Positions 10,257 to 18,135 of a stretch of 64,000 nt of DNA are shown one piece after another. The stretch comes from Frateuria_A sp035944355 (GTDB lineage Bacteria > Pseudomonadota > Gammaproteobacteria > Xanthomonadales > Rhodanobacteraceae), in NCBI RefSeq assembly GCF_035944355.1, contig NZ_DASZBH010000014.1, positions 62,001 through 126,000 on the forward strand, written 5' to 3'. Numbering within the stretch: position 1 is the stretch's first letter; each line of letters opens with the position of its first letter. Position numbers and translations under genes: made by a program. The notes beneath the pieces were generated by a model that had not been told where the DNA came from, did no database searches, and saw only the letters and a program-made list of their open reading frames with translations.

Positions 10257-10288
10257 AAAAAAGGCCCTCGCAAGAGGGCCTTTTTTTT
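10257..10288 (+). terminator. Intrinsic terminator after SleB-like gene
   Basis: GGCCCTC (10263-10269) pairs with GAGGGCC (10274-10280) around a GCAA tetraloop, preceded by an A-run and followed by eight T. The symmetrical A and T runs make it able to work on both strands and so also to end the convergent gene at 10309. Confidence 0.93.
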
Positions 10289-10308
10289 GGACGTATAGGC
10301 GTCTGAAA

Positions 10309-10791
10309 CTACATGGCATAGACGTGATCGCCGCGCACCTGGGCGTAGTCGCCGACCCGAAGCCCTGGGTCCTCAAGCTGCGTCACCGTGGCGTACTGGC
10401 CGTTGTCGAGCCGCAACGTGACGCGCCATGCCGGCCGGTCACCACCGCCGCTGCGCTTTCCGACCTGGTTGCCGACCACACCGCCGGCCACCGCGCCCAC
10501 AACGGTCGCCGCCTTGCGGCCATTGCCCTTGCCAACCTGGTTGCCCAGCAGACCGCCGGCCACTGCGCCGATCACAGCCCCCAGCGTGCCGTGGTCCTCG
10601 CCCTGCACGTATACCTGTTGGACGTCCTGCACCACGCCACAGTTCTGGCAGCGCGCGGATCCGTAGCCAGAGCTCTGGTAGCCGCCATGGTCGCGATAGC
10701 CGCCGTTGCCGTAGGGCGTGGCGCATCCCCCCAGTGCGAGACTACCGGCCAATACGCCGGCGAGGACGATGTTGCGTGATAGAACGGCCAT
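10309..10791 (-). CDS. Glycine-zipper 2TM lipoprotein
   Basis: Protein of 160 residues. A lipoprotein signal peptide ends in LALGGC (Cys about residue 23). A Gly/Tyr-rich spacer follows, then a double glycine zipper (TLGAVIGAVAGGLLGNQ and the near repeat VVGAVAGGVVGNQ), each followed by a basic GKG/GKR segment. The C-terminal part (WRVTLRLDNGQYATVTQ) resembles the SlyB/17-kDa antigen family. Such proteins sit in the outer membrane and affect envelope integrity. A second gene of the same architecture lies just upstream at 10873-11466 and the two are probably paralogues. Confidence 0.85.
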   Translation of the reverse strand: MAVLSRNIVLAGVLAGSLALGGCATPYGNGGYRDHGGYQSSGYGSARCQNCGVVQDVQQVYVQGEDHGTLGAVIGAVAGGLLGNQVGKGNGRKAATVVGAVAGGVVGNQVGKRSGGGDRPAWRVTLRLDNGQYATVTQLEDPGLRVGDYAQVRGDHVYAM

Positions 10792-10872
10792 GGCGTGGCT
10801 CCGTTGTGCGGTCGATCGGTGATCGCGAGCGGTCCGTCCATGGACCGCATCGATAGTGCCTAGTGCCTACCT

Positions 10873-11466
10873 TCAGTGAGCATCGGAAACCGCGACCACG
10901 CCTTCCTGCACTTGGACGCGATCACCGGGGTCGTGATCCATCCGCACGGTACGGGTGACGCCGTTGTATTCGTAGCGCACGTCGTAGCCGACCACCTTGG
11001 AGTTGCTGTCGTTGACCGTCTCGCACTTGCGCTCGGTCGAGGTCGTGACGTTGGCATGCTGGCGGCTTTCCTCAACCTTCTTGCCGGCATAGCCGCCGGC
11101 GACCGCGCCTGCCACGGTCGCGAGCGTTCTGCCCCTGCCGCCACCGATCTGGTTGCCGAGCAGGCCACCGGCGACGGCGCCGATCGCCGTACCCGCGATC
11201 TGGTGCTGGTCCTTGGGCGGCTCGCTGTTGGTGACCGTTTCGTCATGGCACACCTGGCGCGGGTTGTTCACCGTCCTGCGTACCGGATCGACGCTCACGA
11301 CGCGTGCATACTTGGCTGCGGCATCACCGGATGCCCCGCCCAGGGCGCTGGACGAACCATTGGCCAGGCCCGCATCGGCGCTGGCATCGCGGTTGCAAGC
11401 CGAAATGCCCATCGCGAGCGCAGCCGCGATCCCCACCTGAAGCGCATTGACCATCAACCTGTTCAT
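10873..11466 (-). CDS. Glycine-zipper lipoprotein, paralogue of the gene at 10309
   Basis: Protein of 197 residues. The signal peptide ends in the lipobox ISAC. After a variable linker with SVDPVRRTVNNPRQVC comes the glycine zipper (IAGTAIGAVAGGLLGNQ and LATVAGAVAGGYAGKK) and a C-terminal beta-rich domain ending YNGVTRTVRMDHDPGDRV. The ATG at 11466 has AAGGAG and a second AGGAG close upstream; the frame is open to 11589 but nothing supports that. The zipper and order of domains match the gene at 10309-10791, with a longer N-terminal part here. Probable outer-membrane lipoprotein of the SlyB/YMGG-like group. Confidence 0.87.
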   Translation of the reverse strand: MNRLMVNALQVGIAAALAMGISACNRDASADAGLANGSSSALGGASGDAAAKYARVVSVDPVRRTVNNPRQVCHDETVTNSEPPKDQHQIAGTAIGAVAGGLLGNQIGGGRGRTLATVAGAVAGGYAGKKVEESRQHANVTTSTERKCETVNDSNSKVVGYDVRYEYNGVTRTVRMDHDPGDRVQVQEGVVAVSDAH

Positions 11467-11574
11467 GACTCCTATCTCCTTCGTTCTTCGCGGCGCGCGG
11501 AGCGCGCCATGCGCCCGCCATTCACCTGCGAAACCATTGAACCTTCGCCATACTGAATCCGACCTAGACATTTT

Positions 11575-12411
11575 ATGCCGGCGGGCCAACCTGGTGACGA
11601 ACGCGTGACGGAACCCTCATATCCGGCTCCCGGGACTCCGCTACTGGTCGACAGCCACGTGCATATCGACGACGCCGGTTTCGACGGCGACCGCGCGCAG
11701 GTGCTGGCCCGCGCCGCCGAAGCGGGCGTGCGACTGCTGGTGGTCCCCGGCATCGATGCGGCGTCCTGGCCGCGTATCGCCGCGTTGTGCAAGCGCCATG
11801 CGGAACTGGTACCCGCGTATGGGCTGCATCCGCTGTTCCTGGCGCAGCACCAGCCCGACCATCTGGACGACCTGCGCGAACGCTTGCGCGACGGCAGCGC
11901 CGTCGCGCTCGGAGAGATCGGGCTGGACTTCTACGTCGACGGACTCGACCGCTTCCTGCAACAGCATTACTTCGAGTCGCAGCTGGCGATCGCCGGCGAG
12001 TTCGACCTTCCGGTCATCATCCATGCGCGCCGCGCGGTGGAGGAAATAGTGCTCACCCTGCGGCGCTTCCCTGGTCTGCGCGGCGTAGTCCACAGCTTCG
12101 CGGGCAGCGACCAGCAAGCCGAACGGCTTTTCGAGATGGGATTCCACCTGGGAATCGGCGGGCCGGTGACCTACCCGCGAGCCAAGCGCCTGCGTCAACT
12201 GGTGTCGAGCATGCCGATCGGGCACCTGCTGCTGGAGACCGATGCGCCTGATCAACCCAACGCGGGCCACCAAGGGGCGCGCAACGAGCCCGCGCGGATG
12301 ATCGAGACGTTGCGGGTGGTGGCCGAGCTGCGCGGGGAGTCTTCGGAAGCGGTCGCGGCCGCCACCACCGCCAACGCCTGCCGCCTGTTCGGCCTGTCCC
12401 CGTCACGCTGA
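11575..12411 (+). CDS. TatD-family metal-dependent hydrolase
   Basis: Protein of up to 278 residues. The metal-binding motifs are in order: DSHVHID near the N-terminus, ALGEIGLDFY with the bridging Glu, PVIIHARRA, VVHSFAG, and LLLETDAPDQPN, where the Asp completes the site. TatD proteins are Mg-dependent DNases or related hydrolases. GEIGLD and ETDAPDQP are characteristic of the YcfH/YjjV branch. The start is uncertain: ATG at 11575 or the in-frame GTG at 11605, neither with a strong Shine-Dalgarno; the conserved core begins at about residue 25. It is transcribed divergently from the lipoprotein at 10873-11466. Confidence 0.92.
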   Translation: MPAGQPGDERVTEPSYPAPGTPLLVDSHVHIDDAGFDGDRAQVLARAAEAGVRLLVVPGIDAASWPRIAALCKRHAELVPAYGLHPLFLAQHQPDHLDDLRERLRDGSAVALGEIGLDFYVDGLDRFLQQHYFESQLAIAGEFDLPVIIHARRAVEEIVLTLRRFPGLRGVVHSFAGSDQQAERLFEMGFHLGIGGPVTYPRAKRLRQLVSSMPIGHLLLETDAPDQPNAGHQGARNEPARMIETLRVVAELRGESSEAVAAATTANACRLFGLSPSR

Positions 12412-12486
12412 GGCCGGTCATCGCGTCCTCGTCCGGCGCGGCCCGAGCGCGATCACGCACCGGCGTCCGCGATGCACAGGAGCCAC

Positions 12487-12529
12487 TTGCCTACTCGGCC
12501 CGGGCCCGCTAAATTTGTTCACTGGTGAA
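12487..12529 (+). promoter_or_regulatory. Putative promoter and MarR operator of the efflux operon
   Basis: A -35-like TTGCCT (12487-12492) and a -10-like TAAATT (12510-12515) are 17 bases apart. Immediately downstream TTCAC-TG-GTGAA (12518-12529) is an inverted repeat with five-base arms, and a further GGTGAA half-site lies at 12539-12544, just before the marR start. A site at this position would let the MarR protein repress its own operon. The promoter call is inference from sequence only. Confidence 0.5.
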
Positions 12530-12544
12530 ATATGAGCTGGTGAA

Positions 12545-13069
12545 ATGGCGCGTCTGGGCGACTGTATCGCGATGATGGACGAGGGCATCGGCCGGGTCAG
12601 CCAGGTCATTCCCGACATGCCCGCGGCCGAGGCACGCCTGACCCGCCTGCTGCTGATGGTCGGCCAGACCTTCGACGAAGCGGTGGAGCAGGCGCTCAAG
12701 CCCAACAAGATCAACCACAGCGACTTCCTCACGCTGATGATCCTGTACAGCCGCCCCGATGGCAGCTCCACCCCGGGTGAGCTGTGCGAGTACACCTCGC
12801 AGGGCGCCACCAACATGACGCGGATCGCCAACGTCTTGGTCAAGCGCGGGCTGATCACCCGGGGCGCCAGCGAAGAGGACCGCCGCCGCGTGGTCATCCG
12901 CATCACCCCCGCCGGCCGGCGCTTCGTGCAGAAGCTGCTGCCGCCGCTGTTCCCCCGCGTGAGCGCGGCATTCGCGGGTTTCAGCGACGCCGACAAACGC
13001 AGTTTCAGCCGCCTGCTGCGCAAGCTCGCCGACAACCTCGACCGCCTGGACGAGGCCCCCTCCCCGTGA
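12545..13069 (+). CDS. MarR-family transcriptional regulator of efflux operon
   Basis: Protein of 174 residues with a winged helix-turn-helix: SDFLTLMILYSRPDGSSTPGELCEY forms the first helices, TSQGATNMTRIANVLVKRGL is the recognition region, and the wing is RGASEEDRRRVVIRITPAG, the DRR signature of MarR proteins. Flanking helices at both ends would form the dimer interface. It is the first gene of an operon with an outer-membrane factor, membrane-fusion protein and EmrB-type pump, so it is probably an EmrR-like repressor that releases DNA on binding a phenolic or lipophilic compound. Confidence 0.92.
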   Translation: MARLGDCIAMMDEGIGRVSQVIPDMPAAEARLTRLLLMVGQTFDEAVEQALKPNKINHSDFLTLMILYSRPDGSSTPGELCEYTSQGATNMTRIANVLVKRGLITRGASEEDRRRVVIRITPAGRRFVQKLLPPLFPRVSAAFAGFSDADKRSFSRLLRKLADNLDRLDEAPSP

Positions 13070-13094
13070 AGAAGCAGCCGTGAAGGACGCCCCC

Positions 13095-14570
13095 ATGAAG
13101 CCTGCCCCGCTCCGCCTTCGCACCGCGCTGGCTGCGGCGACCGCGCTGGCGCTGGCCGCCTGCGCCACGCCGCCGGCGAAACTCCCGCCGCCGCATCTGC
13201 GCGACGACGTGCCGCTCGCCGGCATCCAGACCGCCACCCGCGCCGGCTGGCCCAACGCGCAATGGTGGCGCGGCTACGACGACCCGCAGCTCGATGAGCT
13301 GATGGATCGCGCACTGCGCCAGGCGCCCGACCTGGCGCTGGCGCAGAGCCGCGTGCAGGGCGCCGAGCAGTCCGCGCGCCTGGCCGCCGCCCAGATGGGT
13401 CTTTCGATCAACGGCAACGCGCAGTTCTCGCGCCAGCGCATGAGCGAGCACGGGCTGATTCCAAGCAAATTTCTGGGCTTCACCTGGTACAACCAGGCCG
13501 ACCTGGGCGTGCAGCTGAAGTACGACTTCGATTGGTGGGGCAAGAAGCGCGCATCGGTGGAAGCGGCACTGGACCAGGCGCATGCCGCCGAAGCGCAGCG
13601 CAGCGCGGCTGCACTGGCGCTGCAGTACGCCGTCGCCAGCACCTATTTCGGCTGGCAGGCCGACCAGGCGCGCCTGGTCCTGACGGACCGCTCACTCGCC
13701 GCCCAGCAGCAGCTCCTCGGCATCGCACAGCTGCGCGTGCGCCAGGGCGTCGACCTGGCGGACACCGTCGAGCAGGCCCAGGCGCAGCGTGCGGCGCTCA
13801 GGCAGATGCGCGCGGCGATCGATGGCTCGGCCAAGGTACGCCGCGCCGTGCTCGCCTCGTTGCTGGGCGTGCCGCCGGCCGGGCTTCCACCACTGCAGGC
13901 CCGGCCGTTGCCGAGCGTGGCGCCGGGTCTGCCGGCCGACGCCCGCCTCGACCTGATCGCACGCCGCCCGGACATCGCCGCCAGCCGCTGGCAGGTCGAG
14001 GCGGCGCTCAAGCAGACCGACGCGGCGCGCGCGCAGTTCTTTCCCGACCTGAGCCTCACCGCGCTGGCGGGCCTGTCCAGCATCGACATGGGCAAGCTGT
14101 TCACCGCCGGCAGCCGCACCTTCGCGGTGACGCCGGCGCTGCACCTGCCGATCTTCGAGGGCGGCGCATTGGAGGCGAACTACGGCCTAAGCCGCGCGCA
14201 GCTGGACAGCGCCGTGGCGCAGTACCGCAGCGCCGTGCTGGACGCCGCGCGCGACGTGGCTACCCAGGCGCTGGGCGCCGAACAACTTGCCGCGCAGCGC
14301 CAGGAACAGCAGGCCCAGCTCGACGCCGACCAGCGCCTGCTGGCCCATGCGCAGGCGCGGCTGCGCCAGGGCGTCCGCGATGCCCGCGAGAGCCTGGCCG
14401 CGGAACTGGCCTTGTTGCAGCAGCGCGACGCCGCCACCCAACTGCACGCGCAAGCGCTGGCCACCGACCTGGCGCTGATCAAGGCGCTGGGCGGCGGCTA
14501 CCGCAGCGACCGCCCTACCGACCTCGCCACCACCTCCCCTTCCCCCGGAGCCGACCATGAGCGCCACTGA
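13095..14570 (+). CDS. Outer-membrane efflux lipoprotein (NodT/OprM type)
   Basis: Protein of 491 residues. A lipoprotein signal ends in LALAAC, followed by two long repeats of the TolC/OprM outer-membrane factor fold (helical hairpins rich in Ala, Gln and Arg, with LARRPDIAASRWQVEAAL-type segments, here DLIARRPDIAASRW). It would form the trimeric exit duct of the tripartite pump with the two downstream genes. The ATG at 13095 is preferred to the GTG at 13080 because AAGGA lies eight bases upstream. The 3' end overlaps the next gene by 14 bases. Confidence 0.93.
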   Translation: MKPAPLRLRTALAAATALALAACATPPAKLPPPHLRDDVPLAGIQTATRAGWPNAQWWRGYDDPQLDELMDRALRQAPDLALAQSRVQGAEQSARLAAAQMGLSINGNAQFSRQRMSEHGLIPSKFLGFTWYNQADLGVQLKYDFDWWGKKRASVEAALDQAHAAEAQRSAAALALQYAVASTYFGWQADQARLVLTDRSLAAQQQLLGIAQLRVRQGVDLADTVEQAQAQRAALRQMRAAIDGSAKVRRAVLASLLGVPPAGLPPLQARPLPSVAPGLPADARLDLIARRPDIAASRWQVEAALKQTDAARAQFFPDLSLTALAGLSSIDMGKLFTAGSRTFAVTPALHLPIFEGGALEANYGLSRAQLDSAVAQYRSAVLDAARDVATQALGAEQLAAQRQEQQAQLDADQRLLAHAQARLRQGVRDARESLAAELALLQQRDAATQLHAQALATDLALIKALGGGYRSDRPTDLATTSPSPGADHERH

Positions 14571-15753
14571 AGCCGACAAGAAAGCCGACAACGACAGTGG
14601 CCTGGCCGCCAAGGATCCGGCCAAGCGCCGCCGCGCGCTGCTGATCGTGGCGGCGGTGTTCATCCTGATCGCGCTGGTCTGGGTGCTGCTGTGGCTGTTC
14701 GTGTTCTCGCGCCGCGAGAAGACCGACAACGCCTACGTGGGCGGCAACCAGGTGACGATCTCCGCGCAGGTGCCGGGCACCGTGGTGGCGATCATGGCCG
14801 ACGACACCCAGCGCGTGGACGCCGGCCAGGTGCTGGTCAAGCTCGATCCCACCGACGCGCAGGTGCGCCTGGCGCAGGCGCGCAGCGCGCTGGCGCAAGC
14901 CGTGCGCGGGGTGCGCCAGCAGACCAGCTCGGCCAGCGGCGCCGATGCGCAGCTCGCCTCCAGCCGGCTGGAACTGGCCAAGCTCGAGGCGGACCTGAAG
15001 CGCCACCTGCCATTGCTGGCCGCGCATGCCGAATCGCCCGAGATCGTGCAACACCTGCGCGACGGCGTGGCCCAGGCGCGTGCCGCGGTGAACGCGGCCC
15101 AGGCGCAGGCCGCCGCCGCACACGCGGCGATCGAGGGCACCGACCTGGCGGAGAACCCCGCCGTGCTGCAGGCGCGCGCCAATTTCCGCGCCGCCTGGAT
15201 CGCCGCCCAGCGCAACGCGATCCTGGCCCCGGTCTCCGGCTACGTTGCCCAGCGCAGCGTGCAGCTGGGCAACAGCGTGCAGCCGGGCCAGCAGTTGATG
15301 ACGGTGGTGCCGCTGCGCGACCTGTGGATCGACGCCAACTTCAAGGAAGGCCAGCTGCAGCACATCCGCATCGGCCAGCCGGCGAGCGTCAAGGCCGACA
15401 TCTACGGCGGCGACGTCGAATACCGCGGCAAGGTGGTGGGCCTGGGCGCCGGCACCGGCAGCGCGTTCTCGCTGCTGCCCGCGCAGAACGCCACCGGCAA
15501 CTGGATCAAGGTGGTGCAGCGCGTGCCGGTGCGCATCGCGCTCGATGACAAGGAACTGGACAAGCATCCGCTGCGCGTGGGCCTGTCCACCGAGGTGACG
15601 GTCGACATCACCGACGACCGCGGCCCGGTGCTGGCGCAGGCGCCCGCGCAACAGCCGGTCGCCGAGACGTCCGTATACGACCGCATGATGGGCAAGGCCG
15701 ACGAGGAGGCCCAGCGCATCATCCAGGCCAACCTGCCCCGCGCCGCCGAATAA
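14557..15753 (+). CDS. emrA: EmrA-type membrane fusion protein
   Basis: Protein of 398 residues. After a charged cytoplasmic N-terminus (1-25) there is one transmembrane helix (about 28-50), then the biotinyl-lipoyl half-motif (TDNAYVGGNQVTISAQVPGT), a long helical hairpin of Ala/Gln/Arg repeats, the second lipoyl half (NAILAPVSGYVAQRSVQLG) and a beta-barrel domain with LWIDANFKEGQL, which is diagnostic of EmrA. It bridges the inner-membrane EmrB pump and the outer-membrane factor. Confidence 0.95.
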   Translation: MSATEADKKADNDSGLAAKDPAKRRRALLIVAAVFILIALVWVLLWLFVFSRREKTDNAYVGGNQVTISAQVPGTVVAIMADDTQRVDAGQVLVKLDPTDAQVRLAQARSALAQAVRGVRQQTSSASGADAQLASSRLELAKLEADLKRHLPLLAAHAESPEIVQHLRDGVAQARAAVNAAQAQAAAAHAAIEGTDLAENPAVLQARANFRAAWIAAQRNAILAPVSGYVAQRSVQLGNSVQPGQQLMTVVPLRDLWIDANFKEGQLQHIRIGQPASVKADIYGGDVEYRGKVVGLGAGTGSAFSLLPAQNATGNWIKVVQRVPVRIALDDKELDKHPLRVGLSTEVTVDITDDRGPVLAQAPAQQPVAETSVYDRMMGKADEEAQRIIQANLPRAAE

Positions 15754-15770
15754 CCTGAAGGCCCCTCCCC

Positions 15771-17324
15771 ATGGCCGCCACGCCCAACGACGCCAAGCCG
15801 CTGCAGCCTCTGCACGGCACGGCACTGGTTCTGCTCACCATCGCCGTCGCGTTCAGCACCTTCATGGAAGTGCTGGACATGACCATCGTCAACGTGGCCG
15901 TGCCGCACATCGCCGGCAGCCTGGGCGTGAGCCCGAGCGAAGGCACCTGGACGATCAGTTCCTACGCGCTGGCCAGCGCGATCATGCAGCCGCTCACCGG
16001 CTGGATCGCGCGCCGCTTCGGCGAGGTGCGCAGCTTCGTGGTGTCGGTGCTGCTGTTCGTCGCCTTCTCCATGGTCTGCGGCCTGGCCACCTCGATGCCG
16101 CTGCTGGTGATCGCGCGCCTGCTGCAGGGCGCCGGTTCCGGGCCGATGGTGGCGCTCTCGCTAACCCTGCTCTTGTCGAGCTACCCCAAGGCCAAGCAGG
16201 GCATCGCGCTGGCGCTGTGGGCGATGACGGTGGTGGTGGCGCCGATCTTCGGGCCGATCCTGGGCGGCTGGCTGACCGACAACTTCTCCTGGCCGTGGAT
16301 TTTCTACATCAATCTGCCGGTGGGACTGGCCGCCGCGGTGATCACCTGGGGCCTGCTGCACAAGCGAGAGACCAAGACGGCGAAGACGCCGATCGACGCC
16401 GTCGGCCTGGCGCTGCTGGTGGTGGGCGTGGGCGCGCTGCAGTTCATGCTGGACAACGGCAACGACCACGACTGGTTCGCCTCGCCGATGATCACCACCC
16501 TGGGGCTGGTGGCACTGGTATGCCTGACCTTCCTCGTCGTGTGGGAACTGCACGCCAGGCACCCGGTGGTGGAGCTTTCGCTGTTCAGGCAGCGCAATTT
16601 CAGCGTCGGCGTGATCGCGCTGACGCTCGGCATGTTCGCGTTCTTCGGCATCAACGTGGTGTTTCCGCTGTGGCTGCAGATCACGTTGAACTACACGGCG
16701 ACCTGGGCCGGCCTCGCCACCGCGCCGGTCGGCATCCTCGCCTTCCTGATGGCGCCGATCCTGGGCCGCAACCTGGACCGGCTGGACCTGCGCGCGGTGG
16801 TGACCTTCTCCTTCATCGTGTTCGCCGCGACCTCCTGGTGGTTCTCGACCTTCGACAGTTCGGCCTCGTTCTCGACGCTGGTGCTGCCGCGCTTCGTGAT
16901 GGGCATCGCCATTCCCTGCTTCTTCATCCCGCTCAACCAGATCTATCTCTCGGGCCTGCCGCCCGAGCAGATCGCCAGCGCCACCGGCCTGTCCAACTTC
17001 TGCCGCACGATGGGTTCGAGCATGTCCACGGCGATCACCGTGACGCTGTGGCAGCACCGCGGCGAAAGCCACCACGCCACGCTTACCGAGAACATCGACC
17101 CGGCGCACCCGGCGGCCACCCATTTCCTGGGCCAGCTCTCGCACATGGGGCTGTCGCACCAGCAGAGCCTGGGGCTGGTCGACCAGTTGCTCACGCGCGA
17201 GGCGCTGACGCTGGCGGTGAACGACGTGTTCTGGGCCTGCGCCGTGCTGTTCGTGCTGCTGATCCCGACCCTCTGGTTTGCCAAGCCGCCGTTCGGCAGC
17301 GCCGGCGGCGCGATGGGGCATTGA
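15771..17324 (+). CDS. emrB: EmrB-type DHA2 major facilitator drug transporter
   Basis: Protein of 517 residues with 14 predicted transmembrane segments, as in the DHA2 family of proton antiporters. Motif D1 (LDMTIVNVAVPHIAGSLG), motif A-like GWIARRFGEVRSF and motif C-like GPILGGWLTDNFSWPWIFYINLPVG are all present. It starts 17 bases after emrA. With emrA and the outer-membrane lipoprotein it forms a tripartite exporter for hydrophobic or aromatic toxicants, controlled by the marR gene at the start of the operon. Confidence 0.96.
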   Translation: MAATPNDAKPLQPLHGTALVLLTIAVAFSTFMEVLDMTIVNVAVPHIAGSLGVSPSEGTWTISSYALASAIMQPLTGWIARRFGEVRSFVVSVLLFVAFSMVCGLATSMPLLVIARLLQGAGSGPMVALSLTLLLSSYPKAKQGIALALWAMTVVVAPIFGPILGGWLTDNFSWPWIFYINLPVGLAAAVITWGLLHKRETKTAKTPIDAVGLALLVVGVGALQFMLDNGNDHDWFASPMITTLGLVALVCLTFLVVWELHARHPVVELSLFRQRNFSVGVIALTLGMFAFFGINVVFPLWLQITLNYTATWAGLATAPVGILAFLMAPILGRNLDRLDLRAVVTFSFIVFAATSWWFSTFDSSASFSTLVLPRFVMGIAIPCFFIPLNQIYLSGLPPEQIASATGLSNFCRTMGSSMSTAITVTLWQHRGESHHATLTENIDPAHPAATHFLGQLSHMGLSHQQSLGLVDQLLTREALTLAVNDVFWACAVLFVLLIPTLWFAKPPFGSAGGAMGH

Positions 17325-17347
17325 CGCGCAGCGACATGGCATTCTTT

Positions 17348-17367
17348 GCTGCACCGGCGGGTGCAGC
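17348..17367 (+). promoter_or_regulatory. Perfect inverted repeat upstream of phaR
   Basis: GCTGCACC (17348-17355) and GGTGCAGC (17360-17367) flank a GGCG loop. There is no T-run after it, so it is a weak terminator candidate for emrB. Its arms contain CTGC and GCAG, which resemble sites bound by PhaR proteins, and it lies 44 bases before phaR, where an autoregulatory operator would be expected. Confidence 0.45.
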
Positions 17368-17411
17368 ATGGCCAACTGGTGCGGCGCAATATGTTCTGCT
17401 AGCGTGTCCGC

Positions 17412-17888
17412 ATGGCACAAAAACTTCGCATCATCAAGAAGTATCCGAACCGTCGGCTCTACGACACGGAGATCTCCAGCTACATCACGCTGGAAGAGGT
17501 CCGTCAGCTGGTGCTGGACGGCGAGTCCTTCGAGGTCCGCGATGCCAAGAGCGGCGAGGACCTGACCCGCTCGGTGCTGCTGCAGATCATCTCCGAGCAC
17601 GAGGAGAAGGGGCAGCCGATGCTCTCGCCCCAACTGCTCAGCCAGATCATCCGCTTCTACGGCGACTCGCTGCAGGGCTTCATGGGGCCGTACCTGGAGC
17701 GCAGCCTGCAGGTGTTCCTGGACCAGCAGCAGCAGTTCCGCGCCCAGTTGAACAGCCTGATGGGCCAGACGCCCTGGTCGATGCTCAACGAGCTCACCGA
17801 ACGCAACCTGGACGCCTGGAAGACCATGCAGCGCGGCTTCCTGGACGCCGCCGCACAGACGCCGCCGAACAAGAACCGCAAGGGCTAA
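17412..17888 (+). CDS. phaR: Polyhydroxyalkanoate synthesis regulator PhaR
   Basis: Protein of 158 residues. The N-terminal DNA-binding/PHA-binding domain is highly conserved (IIKKYPNRRLYDTEISSYIT, then LEEVRQLVLDGE and FEVRDAKSGEDLTR). A PHB-accumulation regulatory domain follows (ILLQIISEHEEKGQPMLS-type) and the C-terminus is a Gln-rich amphipathic region. PhaR represses phasin and its own gene until polyhydroxybutyrate granules titrate it. No other PHA gene is in this window. A hairpin that could be its operator lies just upstream. Confidence 0.95.
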   Translation: MAQKLRIIKKYPNRRLYDTEISSYITLEEVRQLVLDGESFEVRDAKSGEDLTRSVLLQIISEHEEKGQPMLSPQLLSQIIRFYGDSLQGFMGPYLERSLQVFLDQQQQFRAQLNSLMGQTPWSMLNELTERNLDAWKTMQRGFLDAAAQTPPNKNRKG

Positions 17889-17937
17889 ACCCCTGCTCTT
17901 ATGTAAAGTAACGGCCGTCCGAAGGACGACCTTCGCC

Positions 17938-18068
17938 CCTTCTCCCCACCGGGGAGAAGGTTGGGATGAGGGGCCGGGGCTCGCGAAGATCCGCCTCAAA
18001 AAGCTCCTGCTTCGATGCTTCCCCGCAAGCGTGCCCCCTCACCCCAGCCCTTCCCCGGAGGGGTAGGG
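17938..18068. repeat. Pair of REP-like GC hairpins
   Basis: CCTTCTCCCC (17938-17947) pairs perfectly with GGGGAGAAGG (17951-17960) around ACC, followed by a GGGATGAGGGG tail. A second, imperfect copy in the opposite orientation is CCCTTCCCC (18048-18056) with GGGGTAGGG (18060-18068), preceded by CCCCTCACCCC. The opposed pair between phaR and kmo has the form of a bacterial interspersed mosaic or REP doublet. Related hairpins occur at 20822-20986. Confidence 0.75.
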
Positions 18069-18135
18069 AACAAGGCCCATTGCAGCCGCGCCTCGCTTGC
18101 GGAACAGTTCGGCGATGCCAAGCAACGGATCGCCC

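Noticed and set aside
16161..17999. Minus-strand open frame of 612 codons opposite emrB and phaR
   Set aside because: It covers two well-supported genes and gives a His/Arg/Gln-rich sequence with no family resemblance.
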